This document shows positions 1-11,191 of a stretch of 64,000 nucleotides of DNA, one piece after another. A program made the position numbers and the translations under genes. Below the pieces are notes generated by a model. That model ran no database searches, had not been told where the DNA came from, and saw only the letters and a program-made list of their open reading frames with translations. The stretch is taken from NCBI RefSeq assembly GCF_000764305.2, contig NW_025938218.1, forward strand, positions 370,637 to 434,636, written 5' to 3'. The stretch is from Hyalella azteca (lineage: Eukaryota > Arthropoda > Malacostraca > Amphipoda > Hyalellidae). Positions within the stretch are counted from its first letter, which is position 1, and each line of letters opens with the position of its first letter.

Positions 1-2018
1 GTAAAATCTTGTTTGAGAACATAGCAGATTCCATTTCAGGTAGAGTGACGTGATAAAAGTCAAATTAATAAGCGCGCCAAGCTAAATAGTGCAATAATGG
101 CTGATGATGGTGGTAGCTGTACTCCAAACTTCTCGTATAAACAGCATATTTTTTATTTTCATTGTGCAACTTCAGCTGTTGAAGAGATAGTGATTTTTAT
201 ATTCGGTTATACCGTTGAGGAGCTCTAGAGCATTAAAGAACAATATAGGACTATTTTTTCAGGTTTTATAGTAGGATGCTTGAAAAAAATAGTAAGAGGC
301 TCGAAAAAAAATCTATCCTGGGTCATAAATGATAGTAATTCACACTAACAATAGAATTTGTATTACGTGATTCCGATATACAGTTAATTTAACATGAATT
401 AAATATTGGATTTGACCTATGTAAATATTAAATATTACATAACATTTGATTTTCTTGCAGCGAGTGTAAGAAATACATCAATTTATAGGATTATTCTGGT
501 TCTTATAAGAGATACGCGTGGCTAAACGTTCACGTTCTTCCATTTAAAATATCGACCAGAATTCGAATATATGAGAACAAGGTTTACTCTCGAGATTTCC
601 AATAAAATTCATAGGAAATACTTCACTTCCATTCATCAGAATTTATTTAACTAATCCCATGAGATCAAGGAAGGCAGTACATCTATCTCACCTTAATGAC
701 GCTGAGATCGAAGTGACGCTCATGGCACAAAAGTGTGCCCGTGTTTCCATGGTTGGGTGGTTTAAATGCACTGGTCTTGCAAGTCAGAGCTCAGTAGTTT
801 TCTTGGCAAGGGTTGGAGTGCATGGTGAGGTGTACTACCTCCGGAGCACGACACAACCGAGGCATGGCGTCCGCTCGAGAACTCTAACAATATTTGTGAA
901 CTTTTTTCGTGTTATCCCGGTATCGTTTTAAGCTGCAAGAAACGAACTTTGATAACGTGAAATTAATTATTGTTTACAAATGTTGCAAAAATTTTAGAAA
1001 GCTGAAGCTAAAACGAATGAATGTCTAATTTGAGTCATCTTTCTTGAAATACTTGGTATAGAGTGAAGAAATTGAGCGTTACGATTTTTCATTTGAACTC
1101 GTGTTACTAATTTATTTCCGTGTGAATTTAAGAAATTAGTGAAATTTGAATGAAGAGGGTAGATTAGTAGATAACCAGCTTTGCTCAGGATGCCTGTGAG
1201 TTGCTGTCAACTTCCAGTTTATCTCATATATGTATGTCAATGTATGTGACAAGAGATCTTGAACATTAACCGGCCAGAATATGAGTCGCCGATGTTGTAT
1301 AGTCTATGTTTTTTTATCAAGTAATCAAATCATGTTTTGACAGTAGGCAAAGCATGTAATATCATGCTTATAACTGATAGCCTCATATTTTAATATCATT
1401 ATAGATTACTGCATTTAATAAATGTATTGAACAACAGCATGCCAGTCCGATGTTAATACATCGGACATTACAAAATTGCAGTATACAATATCCTGTATAT
1501 ATCTGGGCATCAGTGCTGTAGATTTTATGTGTGATATGCTCTGTCTTGTAAAACATTTTTAGAGCACATTTGATCTTATATGCTTGCCGACCATCACTAA
1601 AATTGGATTCACATCCGACTTCATTGTTGTACGTTGACATCATTGGATAATTATTAAGTTTATAATGGAATCCATTTAACCCGCTTCAGTGAGCGAATAA
1701 CATTATAATGAAATAATTAGCATGATTTTTCGTTGATTAAAATCCTTCAGGCGCTATAAGGAGTTGAGAATTAATGATCAAATAGATTTGACGTTTTCTT
1801 AAACCACACAAAGGCTCTAATAAAAAATCAGAGAGTAAATTCTTATTTTTTCCATACTGTGCAGCATAGTCAACATCATTTCAAGCTTTTTCTTTGGTAA
1901 TGAGCTGAGTGTAAAAGTCGTTTATTGGATTTCATAAAGGCAGGAGGGAAATTTGTGTAACAGTTACTGGAACTATTCCAATGAATTCGAGTAGATTGCC
2001 AGATCACTCACTGTGAAG
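1..2018. other. 5' flank of SoxC, no gene recognised
   Basis: AT-rich sequence with a more GC-balanced patch at about 640-860. The open frame at 659-931 (90 codons) has no recognisable motif. The promoter and any 5' UTR exon of the Sox gene probably lie in or before this stretch, but no TATA or initiator element can be assigned with confidence. Confidence 0.4.
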
Positions 2019-2135
2019 ATGCTTCCATATTTTCACAACGACGATCCAGAAATTAAGACTCGACCACTTAGCACCAATTTCGGCTCCATGGCCGTGAAGA
2101 AGGACTCGAACACACCGTACTCAGACGCTACGCAG
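2019..2135 (+). other. Sox14: SoxC exon 1, coding part, with splice donor
   Basis: Thirty-nine codons beginning [13 protein letters not shown] and ending NTPYSDATQ, followed by a strong donor (CAG|GTGAGC, boundary at 2135/2136). The peptide has no other homology I can state with certainty, but the run into the HMG exon (SDATQ-TKKH) matches my recollection of insect SoxC proteins. A possible upstream acceptor (TTGCCAG at about 1996-2002) would put the ATG near the start of a longer exon, with a 5' UTR exon further upstream that I cannot locate. Confidence 0.82.
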
Positions 2136-5100
2136 GTGAGCTATTTTCATGTAAAATTCATGTAAAATAGAATATAATAAACGTGGCAAGTTGTGTACTA
2201 GCATTTTAACTGATCTACGCCTTGTTTTTCAGAAAAATAGAAAGCATGTTATGTTTGTTGTACATTTTCCCTTGTAATACGATATTTTTGATGAGTGAAA
2301 TTGAAAATAATAAATAATAATGAACTAGACTACATAAAATCTGTTCGATTGCAATAAATATTAATTTAATATCATAAGGAAATAATGAACCGTTGCTTAT
2401 CGAATGCAAGTCCGCGCGTGTTACGAGCCCAAACTCACTGCACTCAAGATCCTGGGTATGCACGACATATATGAACCGGAGGCATGTTTATCTTTTTAAA
2501 CATAAATTTTAATCTCTCTAGTCATATATAAAATAAATTAGCAAAATTCTTGACATCTAGAAAGGACTTCTCTAACCAACAACTTTTTAATGAGTGTCTT
2601 TAATTCAATAATTACATTCGCAAAGTATTCACGAAAATTTGCACTTTAAGGCACGTTAATTTTCGGCATTCTAACCATTCCAGTCTTGTCCACGGGAATT
2701 ATAACCCGTTGCCTCCTCTGCTGTCATTTTTGTTCTATGTATCATGATAAATCGGTTCTCTTAGCTGATTGCTTTACTTCAAAATATTTTTTTTCTGATT
2801 TCGAGTGGTTAAACTTTTCATTGATTAAGAGCTGACGAGCAAATGCGTTGGGCGTCACTACGTTCGGAAACGGAAATAGACTTATTTAGTTGCAAGCAAT
2901 CGCGAAATTCTTCGTCAAAGGTCATCGTCGCCTTTTGAAGCCTTTTTATTCTCCTACTCGTGCTGGCAAGTTTTAAAGCTTTGAGGGTGTGTCTCATTCT
3001 GACTTATTTTGAGGGTAAGGTCGATGTCAGGAACTGGAGCAAGTCTAACTGCCAAAAAATTCTATTTCGCATCATTACGCTTCCGAATGATTTTTCGATT
3101 TGGTATCACTTTGTTCCCGATTGGATGATGAAAATGTTAATAGATAAATTTTTGCACAAATTAAGAGATTTCGGGCTTGAGGAGGCTCGATTGTATTATT
3201 ATTACGGTTATTAATAACAATTCTAATACTAACAATATCGAGGCATCAGTCAAGTTAGATAAATTACGAACTAAATTAAAACTAATATGAACTAAATAAA
3301 TGTTAAAGGAGGTAATTAACAAAGGTGCTCATAAGAGAAAACAAATGATAGCTAGAAATGCGTGGGTGCATTTCACTTTGCTGACTCGATATACGCAGTG
3401 CTGGTGCGTTCGTGGCTGCGTCTCGATATACGCAGTGCTGGTGCGTTCGTGGCTGCGTCTCGATATACGCGGTGCTGGTGCGTTCGTGGCTGCGTCTCGA
3501 TATACGCGGTGCTGGTGCGTTCGTGGCTGCGTCTCGATATACGCGGCGCTGGTGCGTTCGTGGCTGCATCTCGATCAGAGAAAATCCTTCCCCCCGAGGT
3601 TAGCTGAACTCCTCCAGCGATCTCTTCATTTACGCATCGAGTTTCGAGAACCCGTCACGCTGATAATTAGTCGATTGTCGTTATACTTTGCCCTCGGCGC
3701 GTCAAGAATTGACACTGGTAAGGTGAAGAAAGTGAACTATACAGCATAACTTATATATATATCTACTTATCTACGTCAAATTGGCACTAAACTTAAACTG
3801 ATTAACAGATCCCGCATGCTTAAACGAAACGAGAGTCAAGTATATCACGTACATCAGCGCGCAATTGAACCTTCGAAGTCTGAATTTTCCCGCAGTCGTT
3901 TTCATATCACTAGCACAGGTTCTTATCGTTTTCCAATTAAATATTATCATCTAACTTTCGTTACCGTGATCTCCTTTCAATTGATTAGAAATAGGATTTT
4001 AAAAATAAGGGCTACTGAACGTGCTTATGATGTTACTTACCTTAAGCTGCCATCATATTATTTGCAAAAAATTAACAATGCCTGTTTTCTGCTTGATGCT
4101 TACTTTAGTATCCTCATTTAATTTTTCAAATTTTTCAACATCAATCAAACATTTATTGGTAAAATTTTTGCTAATTATTTTAAAGCTAGAGCTCTATATA
4201 TTTTAACTGCGTACGTTTTAACTAACAATGTTTAGAGCTTACGTTTCCGCATATTCTGTCTCAATATCATTCGTTTCGGCCATTCTTTCACATCAGAAAT
4301 AATTCCTCTTCCATTCTCTGTAGTGCGCTCCCAATTAAAGATGAAGTCGAAAACCATCGACACTGACATTCACAACACATTGAGATGATAGTTACCTCAG
4401 GACCTATGACCGAAACAATAAAATCCTAATTACCCGTTGACTCCCAATAATTTGCTGATACTAGTGCATTAACGAGGACTTAGCAGGTTAATGAGAACTC
4501 GGAGGGTGGAGCTGACCATTTAATTGCTGGGCCCGTTTGGAATCTAATCAGGCAATTAGCATGAATTCACAAAAGGTGCAAACGAGTCGTAGGAGATTAG
4601 TTGCTCTCCAATGTTTTCGACTCCTCTTGTGGCAATATAAAAACTCTGTCCAGGGAAAAATGGGCAGAGTTTTTATATTTCTGAAGGCTTTTTAAGACTA
4701 TATATGAACTTCTATTAGGTGCTTGATGATTCAAGACACCAAATGTAAACATCGCGTATAATTAGTAAAGATTTTCTTACATTTTTAACATTTCTCTTGC
4801 AGACGAAGAAGCATCCGCCGAACCACATCAAGCGGCCCATGAACGCCTTCATGGTCTGGTCGCAGATGGAGAGGAGAGAAATCGTCAAGTTTGCACCCGA
4901 CACTCACAACGCAGAAATTTCCAAGCAGCTTGGGAAGCGATGGAAGCTCCTAACTGAGGAGCAAAGAAAACCTTACCGCGAGGAAGCAGCGAGACTCAAG
5001 GAGCTTCACAATCGAGAATATCCTAATTACAAGTACAGGCCCAAGAAAAAAGGACTGAAATGTGAAAAGCTAAAATGTACAAGTGGAGGCAAGATCATCA

Positions 5101-5861
5101 AAGCTAAAGATACTGCAAATAATTCTTTAAAGCGATTTGGCGTGAAGAGCGTCATGAAAGTGAACTTCCAACGTCATGTTCAACAAATGACAGAGTCTGG
5201 GTTAATCTTTTATAATGGTCATTATGATCATAAAGAAAATTCTGATACCAGTATTTTGTCTTCACCATCTCCTACCCCATCAGAAATTTCTCATAGTCCG
5301 GCCTTTTCATTTATAACAAATTTAGATGCTCAGAATCAAGCGGACGAACACCAAGTTTATCCATTCTATAATAATATCAGTAATATAAGTCAAACACAAC
5401 AACATTTAAATAACTCAAATCTCGATTGTACTCTAAATTGTGGTGCCATTAATAATTTATATGCAGAAAACAGCGTTCACGACCATAATATTCACAGGAA
5501 CAATTTCGATATCGAAGAAGCCCATCCCTCGTCCATGGATAGGCTGTTGAAACAAGAGCCCCATGCTGATCACCAAGATTATTATTGTTATCGCACGAAT
5601 CACGACCACATGACGGATGACAGGTTTTGCACGGGCCAAATGAAGCAGTCTCCCTCCATTCGGGCCGAAGTTAGGAGCGTCCTCTTGAAGCCGCACAGCG
5701 AGCGCGCGGGCGACAACCCTTCCTTGGAAGATCTCTACAAAATCACGGATTTAATACCTACGTCTGATATTAAAGTCGACTTTAATAACATTGATGTAGA
5801 TATTGATTTGAAAATAGCTAACAGTATGTCAGGGCAAGTTTTGGGAATTGCTAACTTATGA
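2019..5861 (+). CDS. Sox14: SoxC-group (Sox14-like) HMG-box transcription factor, join(2019..2135,4803..5861)
   Basis: Two coding exons join in phase 0 (CAG|ACG) to give a 391-residue protein; SoxC members bind the minor groove of DNA and regulate transcription in the nucleus. The HMG box covers about residues 47-122, with the signature RPMNAFMVW at 50-58, HNAEIS at 74-79 and the terminal [11 protein letters not shown] at 112-122, which is typical of group C. The exon 1 start ATG at 2019 has A at -3 and follows an in-frame TAG at 1992-1994. A basic stretch (about 116-130) follows the box and may act as a nuclear localisation signal. LKQE at 288-291 fits a SUMO-acceptor consensus. The tail has an acidic/hydrophobic segment beginning [13 protein letters not shown] (346-358) that could be the activation domain. 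The middle is N/H/S-rich low complexity. Box and group are seen; the exact name Sox14 versus generic SoxC is inferred. Residue 65 is E where the family normally has K/R. Confidence 0.9.
3385..3575. repeat. 37-bp tandem repeat, about 5.2 copies
   Basis: Starts of CTCGATATACGC fall at 3385, 3422, 3459, 3496 and 3533, with a partial sixth copy at 3570, an exact 37-bp period. The unit is GC-richer than the surrounding intron. Copies differ by single substitutions (CAGTG, CGGTG, CGGCG). Open frames read through it on both strands, but these are by-products of the array. Confidence 0.95.
4440..4600. promoter_or_regulatory. Candidate intronic regulatory stretch
   Basis: This part of intron 1 has a more balanced composition than its surroundings and several TAAT/ATTA homeodomain cores (for example CCATTTAATTGC and GGCAATTAGCATGAATTC). 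Evidence is compositional only; no alignment was possible. Confidence 0.2.
4634..4679. repeat. Inverted repeat (18-bp stem, 10-nt loop) in SoxC intron
   Basis: Left arm AATATAAAAACTCTGTCC (4634-4651) pairs with right arm GGGCAGAGTTTTTATATT (4662-4679), with one G-U wobble as RNA and otherwise complete. The loop is AGGGAAAAAT. The stem is short for an animal pre-miRNA. It lies about 120 bp upstream of the HMG exon acceptor. Confidence 0.85.
4824..5051 (+). other. Sox14: HMG-box-coding segment of SoxC
   Basis: Codons for residues 47-122. It starts at HIKRPMNAF and ends at KYRPKKK. It contains the core RPMNAFMVW, the helix 2 motif [13 protein letters not shown] and the C-terminal YKYRP, and has no internal intron. 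Confidence 0.93.
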
Positions 5862-6030
5862 TACGAGGACTCCGGTCGAACTTAGTAGGCAAGTGGTGTG
5901 TCCAACGAAGAGTGTGTTGAATTAGGATGACAGGATAAAAGTAGCTTTATTTCGCCTCAATATTAGGAATATTTCTTATAATCTTGAGGTTTTCAGATTT
6001 TTTTTAATTAAACAAGAAAATAAATTTATA
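5862..6030 (+). terminator. SoxC 3' UTR start with candidate polyadenylation signal
   Basis: After the TGA at 5859-5861 the sequence becomes AT-rich. AATAAA occurs at 6019-6024, about 160 bp past the stop. Further AATAAA hexamers lie near 6333 and 6493, so a longer 3' UTR is possible. Confidence 0.4.
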
Positions 6031-9024
6031 TAGGAATTATAGTGTGCCGTATTTACCTACTCTAATCGTGTTCACTATACTAAGACCGCAGAAATGTTCA
6101 ACTTCAGAAGCAAATCATTCGATCAGTGCCTTCATTGATGGCCTTAAACAGCGAGTTCTTGTAGGAGCTCATTTATAATTGTGCCTTGTTGGATATAAAT
6201 GTGATTAGTAGTTATCACTTAATTTTAAGATGAAAAAAATATTTATTTATTGCTATAACGTTCGTACATTCCGCATCTGCGGTTAATTTCTGCATTACAC
6301 ATTCCAACGTTTCTTATATTCAATATAACGTCAATAAATCTTAACGTGAACCTAAATTTTATACTAGAAATTGATCAATGTTAATATATTAAATTCTTTC
6401 CCCATTTTAATGCTTTTAAGAATTTTCATTTTTTCAATAATGTTTTTCATTCACGACTGAGTGCTAGGAGACCTAATTTCTTGATATTTATTGAATAAAA
6501 TTTAAGTGCGGGTCAGAACCTGAAGTCGGTGTCCCCGCCTAGGTCTCGGGGAGCACGTAAATCAGCCGCTCAATATCAGCTTCTAGGCTGGGTTTGAATA
6601 GCAGCCTCTGGGCAGCGTGCAAGCTGTGTCTGCTCGGCCAACCCTGCTCATAATCTCGGGCGACTATATAATGACAGGAAGGAGATAACTCAGAATTGGA
6701 CTCAGAATAACTTAATTTGAGCCCCGAATTGGTCAGTAACCCCTGGGCAGAAACATAGGCGGTACCCAAATTTTGCTGTTTTTTTTTTAAAATAATATTT
6801 GCGAATTTTTTGCTTGAACTCCTCAGAAATGGATGATACCTAAAAATTGTCTACAAATTCTCTTCAAGTGAAGCCAGTTTTAAAACCGGACAGGGTCAAG
6901 CGCTTACATTTTAGGTACGGCATCACTAATTAATTAATGCGAGTAAAACTGATTCAATTTGATCATACTTTCGTTACAACGTGTTGTCAAATCAATATAT
7001 CAAGGTTGGAAATTTAAGAGTGAGTCACATTACACCTTTCATCATTAAATAATGATAGTTGAGAAAGAAGATGATGACGTAAAAACTGTGTATTTCGTTT
7101 TTGAAAATTTTTTTCTTGTGGATTAGCATGCACATGCTTTGGTAATTTGGTAATTGACATATCGTCAATGACATATCGTAATTTGACTCCTCAACTTACT
7201 TCACAATCTTTGTAATATTTAAAGTTTTATAGATTTTGCATAGCACACATAGTATAGCTCTATAATATGCTATTCTAAGCATTTTATTGTAAATTTATTC
7301 CACCCCGAATCCCAAAAATTGTGTGCACAAATATTTTCTTTGCACATTCCTCTTAAATTTGTACACGAATAAGTACGTATAAAGTCCTTTTCAATTTCTC
7401 GCTTATGTGGTAGAATGTAAGGTTTTTGTGACGAAAGTTTCACAGAAGATTATAGAAACATAATTGACATAATTTATTTGTAAATATGCGCTTTCTAATC
7501 GATGTTTTCAGGGAATAATGCGATAAATAATTTGTAAAATCACCTGTAAAAATGATCGAATTGTTGTTTATTTTCATTATAGTTTATATACACTTTAAGA
7601 AAAATAAAGTTTTAATCAATGTTTTTAGTTTATTAATCAAATAGATTTTGTTGATTATCTGCATTTAAGTTTCAATTAATTTTAGTACGCTGTTTGAGTG
7701 GATAGTAATCGTGGCTTATTTTAAGTTTGTCTTTAAACCGTCGAGTTTGTGACATTATTAATAGACAGAAAAATCGATCGAGCCTACCATATGCACTATC
7801 AAAAGGGGGTTGTATTGCTGGGGGCGAAAATGGAGAGAACAGTGAAAAAATTCTATTCCTGAAATTTTTAAAAATTGTTCTAAGTAATCCTACTCGTTAC
7901 AAAAGATCACAATAAACCTAATGCTATAATATTGATATAATTTAATCTTTATTTGGACAATCCTTCTTGCTTTCCTGCCTCGAGTATCACTGCTTTAATG
8001 TTCGCGGTGGAACTTATCATTTAAGATTATACGGATTATTATGTCTGTAATATTGAACAGCGTCTCATATTTTCCGAGAGAATAAACAGTACTCATCGTT
8101 TCATTATGTTTCCTTCTTTATTTCCTTGGATTGTGCGCCTGTTGATAAATGAAATTGAAAAATTTTCGAATCGCAATCCCGTTATTCCGGTGGATACGGG
8201 CGCATACGGGTGGAAAAACAGGAAGAAACAGACCTGCGCTCGTCTTTGAATAAATTTTATTAACGGCGTGTCTGAAGAAAGAGTACACCACATTGCTTCT
8301 CATCGTCAGAATGCACCTATACGAAGAATTCTGATTGCTTTTAGATTGCTGTTGTTCTGCAGTATTGACCAAAAAATAAACATTATGTCGATTCTTCACA
8401 ATTAGTTTGTAAAAAATATTGAGCGCTGATACAGAAATACGAGTACGTTTAAATATTTTACTCAATTTCAGTTCGATGGTCACTCATTAGATATGGAGCC
8501 TACCGCAGCAACATATTTCTGGTAGTATAATGTTGGACCTAATTTCTCATTTGCTCGATATTTGTTGCGTATTTCAATTCTAGTACGTTAGTTAGTGAAT
8601 AACCCTAAAAAATTCTTTGTAGTTTTCCCGAAAAAATTGCGTCACATTACGACTCATTACCACACAACAAAACCGTTCAAGGCTGAATAATATCAATAAT
8701 GTCGCTTCGATCTTTTGAAACTATTTCGATCAAAATAATTGAACATCGTTGCTAGTGCATGGACATGTTGATCACGTCTATTGATCACGAACCAAGTCTT
8801 AAATCCTAAAAAATCTTTCTATACTAAAATAATATGTTAGAAACTAAGAGTTGAACGAGGACGAAGCCAACGATCATGAATTATTCCATACCTGTAATTA
8901 TTACCGGGAATCTGGAAGTGATCTCTGCGCATAGTTGGTTGGCGGTGTCATTCTAGCACACTAGATGTGCGCGAAGTGACTGAATTATTGAATAGAACTG
9001 AGAAATGTGAACTGCACCACCAGA
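6031..9024. other. 3' flank of SoxC, no gene recognised
   Basis: Mostly AT-rich non-coding. A GC-richer block at about 6500-6780 stands out and reads open for 76 codons on the minus strand (6539-6769) without a known motif; it could be a decayed transposable element. Small open frames at 7727-7915 and 8093-8483 are not convincing. Confidence 0.4.
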
Positions 9025-9176
9025 CCAGGGCCTATACTTTCAAAATTCGCTAAGTGAACGTAAGTACTTACGCTCTATTTTCTTGTCTATGATTGGTGGA
9101 TTTCGCTTGAAAGGCCGTCAATGACTGGCTGATGAACTTACGATCTCTTAACTTTTTTTAAAAGTATAGGCCCTGG
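9025..9176 (+). mobile_element. Inverted-repeat element family A, copy 1 (MITE-like)
   Basis: Ends are CCAGGGCCTATACTTT and AAAGTATAGGCCCTGG, perfect 16-bp terminal inverted repeats. The interior holds the 14-bp palindrome CGTAAGTACTTACG (9059-9072) and two GATTGG/GACTGG-type motifs. It is 152 bp with no coding capacity. Near copies occur at seven or eight other places in the window in both orientations. No clear target-site duplication is visible; the flanks AGAC/GTCT extend the palindrome instead. Confidence 0.8.
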
Positions 9177-9189
9177 TCTCACGCCATGA

Positions 9190-9515
9190 CTGACATTACC
9201 GGTCCGCTGAAAAAAAAAACATTTGACTGACATGACCGGTCCGCTGAAAAAAAAACATTTGACTGACATGACCGGTCCGCTGAAAAAAACAAATGACTGA
9301 TATGACCGGTCCGCTGAAAAAAAAAACATTTGACTGACATGACCGGTCCGCTGAAAAAAAAAAACATTTGACTGACATGACCGGTCCGCTGAAAAAACAT
9401 TTGACTGATATGACCGGTCCGCTGAAAAAAAAAAACATTTGACTGACATGACCGGTCCGCTGAAAAAAACATATGACTGACATGACCGGTCCGCTGAAAA
9501 AAACATTTCGCCTTG
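9190..9515. repeat. Tandem repeat, about 37-bp unit with variable A-run, 9 copies
   Basis: ACCGGTCCGC starts at 9198, 9235, 9271, 9305, 9342, 9380, 9413, 9451 and 9485. Spacing varies from 33 to 38 bp, almost wholly from the length of the A-run after CCGCTG. The array begins 15-20 bp after family A copy 1. Three overlapping minus-strand open frames here are artefacts of the repeat. Confidence 0.95.
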
Positions 9516-10032
9516 AGCCGGCAGTTGAGGTTCTTGTTTAACATGCAGCCAAAAGTCCCTATTAAAGCTGAGCAAAAACCAGTGAACCTCTGATAGTTAT
9601 CGAATTGGTCGCTGGAAATTAATACTTGCGTGGCGATGGACTATGGCAAAAAGTCTTCTTTATAAATATTTTGCACTTCTCTGGGGAAGCCATTTTAGTT
9701 TTCAAAGTCAGCGTACAATTTTCTTGGTAATAGCATTTGAAACATTGAACAAATTTGTCTCCTAAGAGGTTAAATTAACCAAGCTACTCACGTCACTTGC
9801 GCTCGTCGCTACACACGCATGAAATGAATTACTTTTTGCTAGATGAATAAATGAATTTGATTGAATGCTGCCAATACGAAATTGAAGAACCGTCCTGATC
9901 GCATTGGAAACGAAAAAGCGAACACAAGTGAGCAAATAGAAGCAGATTAAAGCTGTGTTATCGATGATCATACAACACACACGATAAACGCACCCAACTG
10001 ATCTCGGCTTAATGCATCAATAATAAATTCCA

Positions 10033-10143
10033 TCAATATTTGAACCTAGGTTGAAATTACAGTGGAATGCGAATTAAAGGAGAATTTAGTCTCACTGAAC
10101 GATGAGATTTCTTTCAATATTTAAACCTAGGTTGAAATTACAG
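10033..10143. repeat. Repeat D, 1.4 tandem copies, also found at 11231
   Basis: The phrase CAATATTT(G/A)AACCTAGGTTG recurs about 81 bp apart. The segment 10070-10143 is nearly identical to 11231-11305, which starts just after the adapter junction. It abuts the C repeat directly at 10144. Confidence 0.85.
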
Positions 10144-10264
10144 ATGGCATTGATTGCAGAAAAAAATGATCCTTTATGCCTGAGCCATGGCATTGATTGC
10201 AGAGAAAAAAGGTCCGTTATGCCTGAGCCATGGCATTGACTGCAGAAAAAAATGCTCCGTTATA
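10144..10264. repeat. Repeat C (42-43-bp unit), 3 copies
   Basis: Units contain GCCTGAGCCATGGCATTGA followed by TGCAG, an A-run and TCCGTTAT. About 95 bp from 10144 are identical to 17155-17249 inside the larger C array, so the two loci share a recent source or are assembly duplicates. Confidence 0.9.
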
Positions 10265-11095
10265 GAGCAGAGATTTTTTACCAGAGTTTGATTCGCGCTT
10301 CTTTTCTATCCCTCTGAATATTATGTAGTCATAGTTTCGTAGTTTTAATTCTCATCGTAAAAGTTTCGTATGTGAACTCGTTACAAATAAATGCCTAAAA
10401 GCATAGTACATGGTGGGTGAACTATTATGGCTACTTTATTAGGGTATCTAAAGAATCTATTTCAACTTTTCACAAATAAACTATGATTCTACTTCAAGAC
10501 AAAGAAAAAGCATGTAGGTAAATTGACTTCAGGAAATTGAGAAGGTTTATGTTGATTTTCATCAAATTCAATGTCTTTCTTAATTTTAAATTGAACCAAG
10601 CATTCAAAAGGGAGCACGATGAGCTCTTTCATCATTTCCAACAGTTGAATAATCTAGTTGGCAACTCGTTTATTTTCATGCATCCCGTCTCATTAAGAGG
10701 CTTATGCAGTGTTGTGACACCCACAAAATTCGATCTAGGCAGCTTCTTAGGCGAAGGCGACACAAACATGGTCAGAAAAATACTAGTCTATGCAATTAGG
10801 AGTTGGGTTTGCGTTAGAAAAATAATGTTGATTGAAATTCTATGCAAAGAGGAGGTTGAGTGGTGTCAAGAATATAGATTGAAATTCCACGTAAAGAGGA
10901 GGTGAAATGACATGCGAAAAAGGGTTGAAAGTAAATGTATTGGCGTCAGAAAATAGGTTAAAAGTCTGAAAATTGAGGCAGTATAGTGGTATACGAAAAA
11001 TCGGTTGAAAATGGTGTTTTATAATAGGTAATAAGTCTAGGCAGGGTCCAAATCCTAATTTTCCTCCTATAAATCAACCCTGAGGTTTAGGAACA
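10265..11095. other. Non-coding spacer
   Basis: No gene recognised. An open frame at 10537-10905 (122 codons) lacks a known motif. A degenerate phrase (AAAATTGA-rich, with recurring AGGTT/GGTTGAAA at about 10860-11030) gives the stretch a weak internal repetition. Confidence 0.35.
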
Positions 11096-11190
11096 TAACA
11101 TAACATAACATAACATAACATAACATAACATAACATAACATAACATAACATAACATAACATAACATAATATAACATAACATAACATAACA
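11096..11190. repeat. (TAACA)n microsatellite, about 19 copies
   Basis: Nearly pure 5-bp repeat with one C-to-T change (TAATA at about 11166-11170). It stops exactly at the adapter junction. The same motif forms the larger array at 17269-17641. Confidence 0.95.
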
Positions 11191-11191
11191 T

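Larger units (their letters stand above)
2136..4802 (+). other. SoxC intron 1
   Basis: A 2,667-bp intron with GTGAGC donor and a pyrimidine-rich acceptor ending TTCTCTTGCAG. It contains a 37-bp minisatellite (3385-3575), a homeobox-core-rich stretch (about 4440-4600) and a hairpin (4634-4679) about 120 bp before the acceptor. The short open frames in it are not convincing genes; those at 3300-3750 are read from the minisatellite, and its 37-bp period shifts frame at each copy. Confidence 0.8.

Noticed and set aside
659..931. 90-codon open frame upstream of SoxC
   Set aside because: No recognisable domain, no splice-linked partner and ordinary length for chance; kept only as part of the 5' flank.
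4634..4679. microRNA precursor in the SoxC intron
   Set aside because: The stem is 18 bp, too short for a typical animal pre-miRNA of about 22-nt mature length plus flanking stem.
5457..5696. Minus-strand frame inside the SoxC exon
   Set aside because: Shadow of the SoxC coding frame.
9138..9575. Three overlapping minus-strand open frames with SADRSCQS / GPVMSVKCFF repeats
   Set aside because: They read the 37-bp poly-A-containing array in three frames; no independent coding signal.
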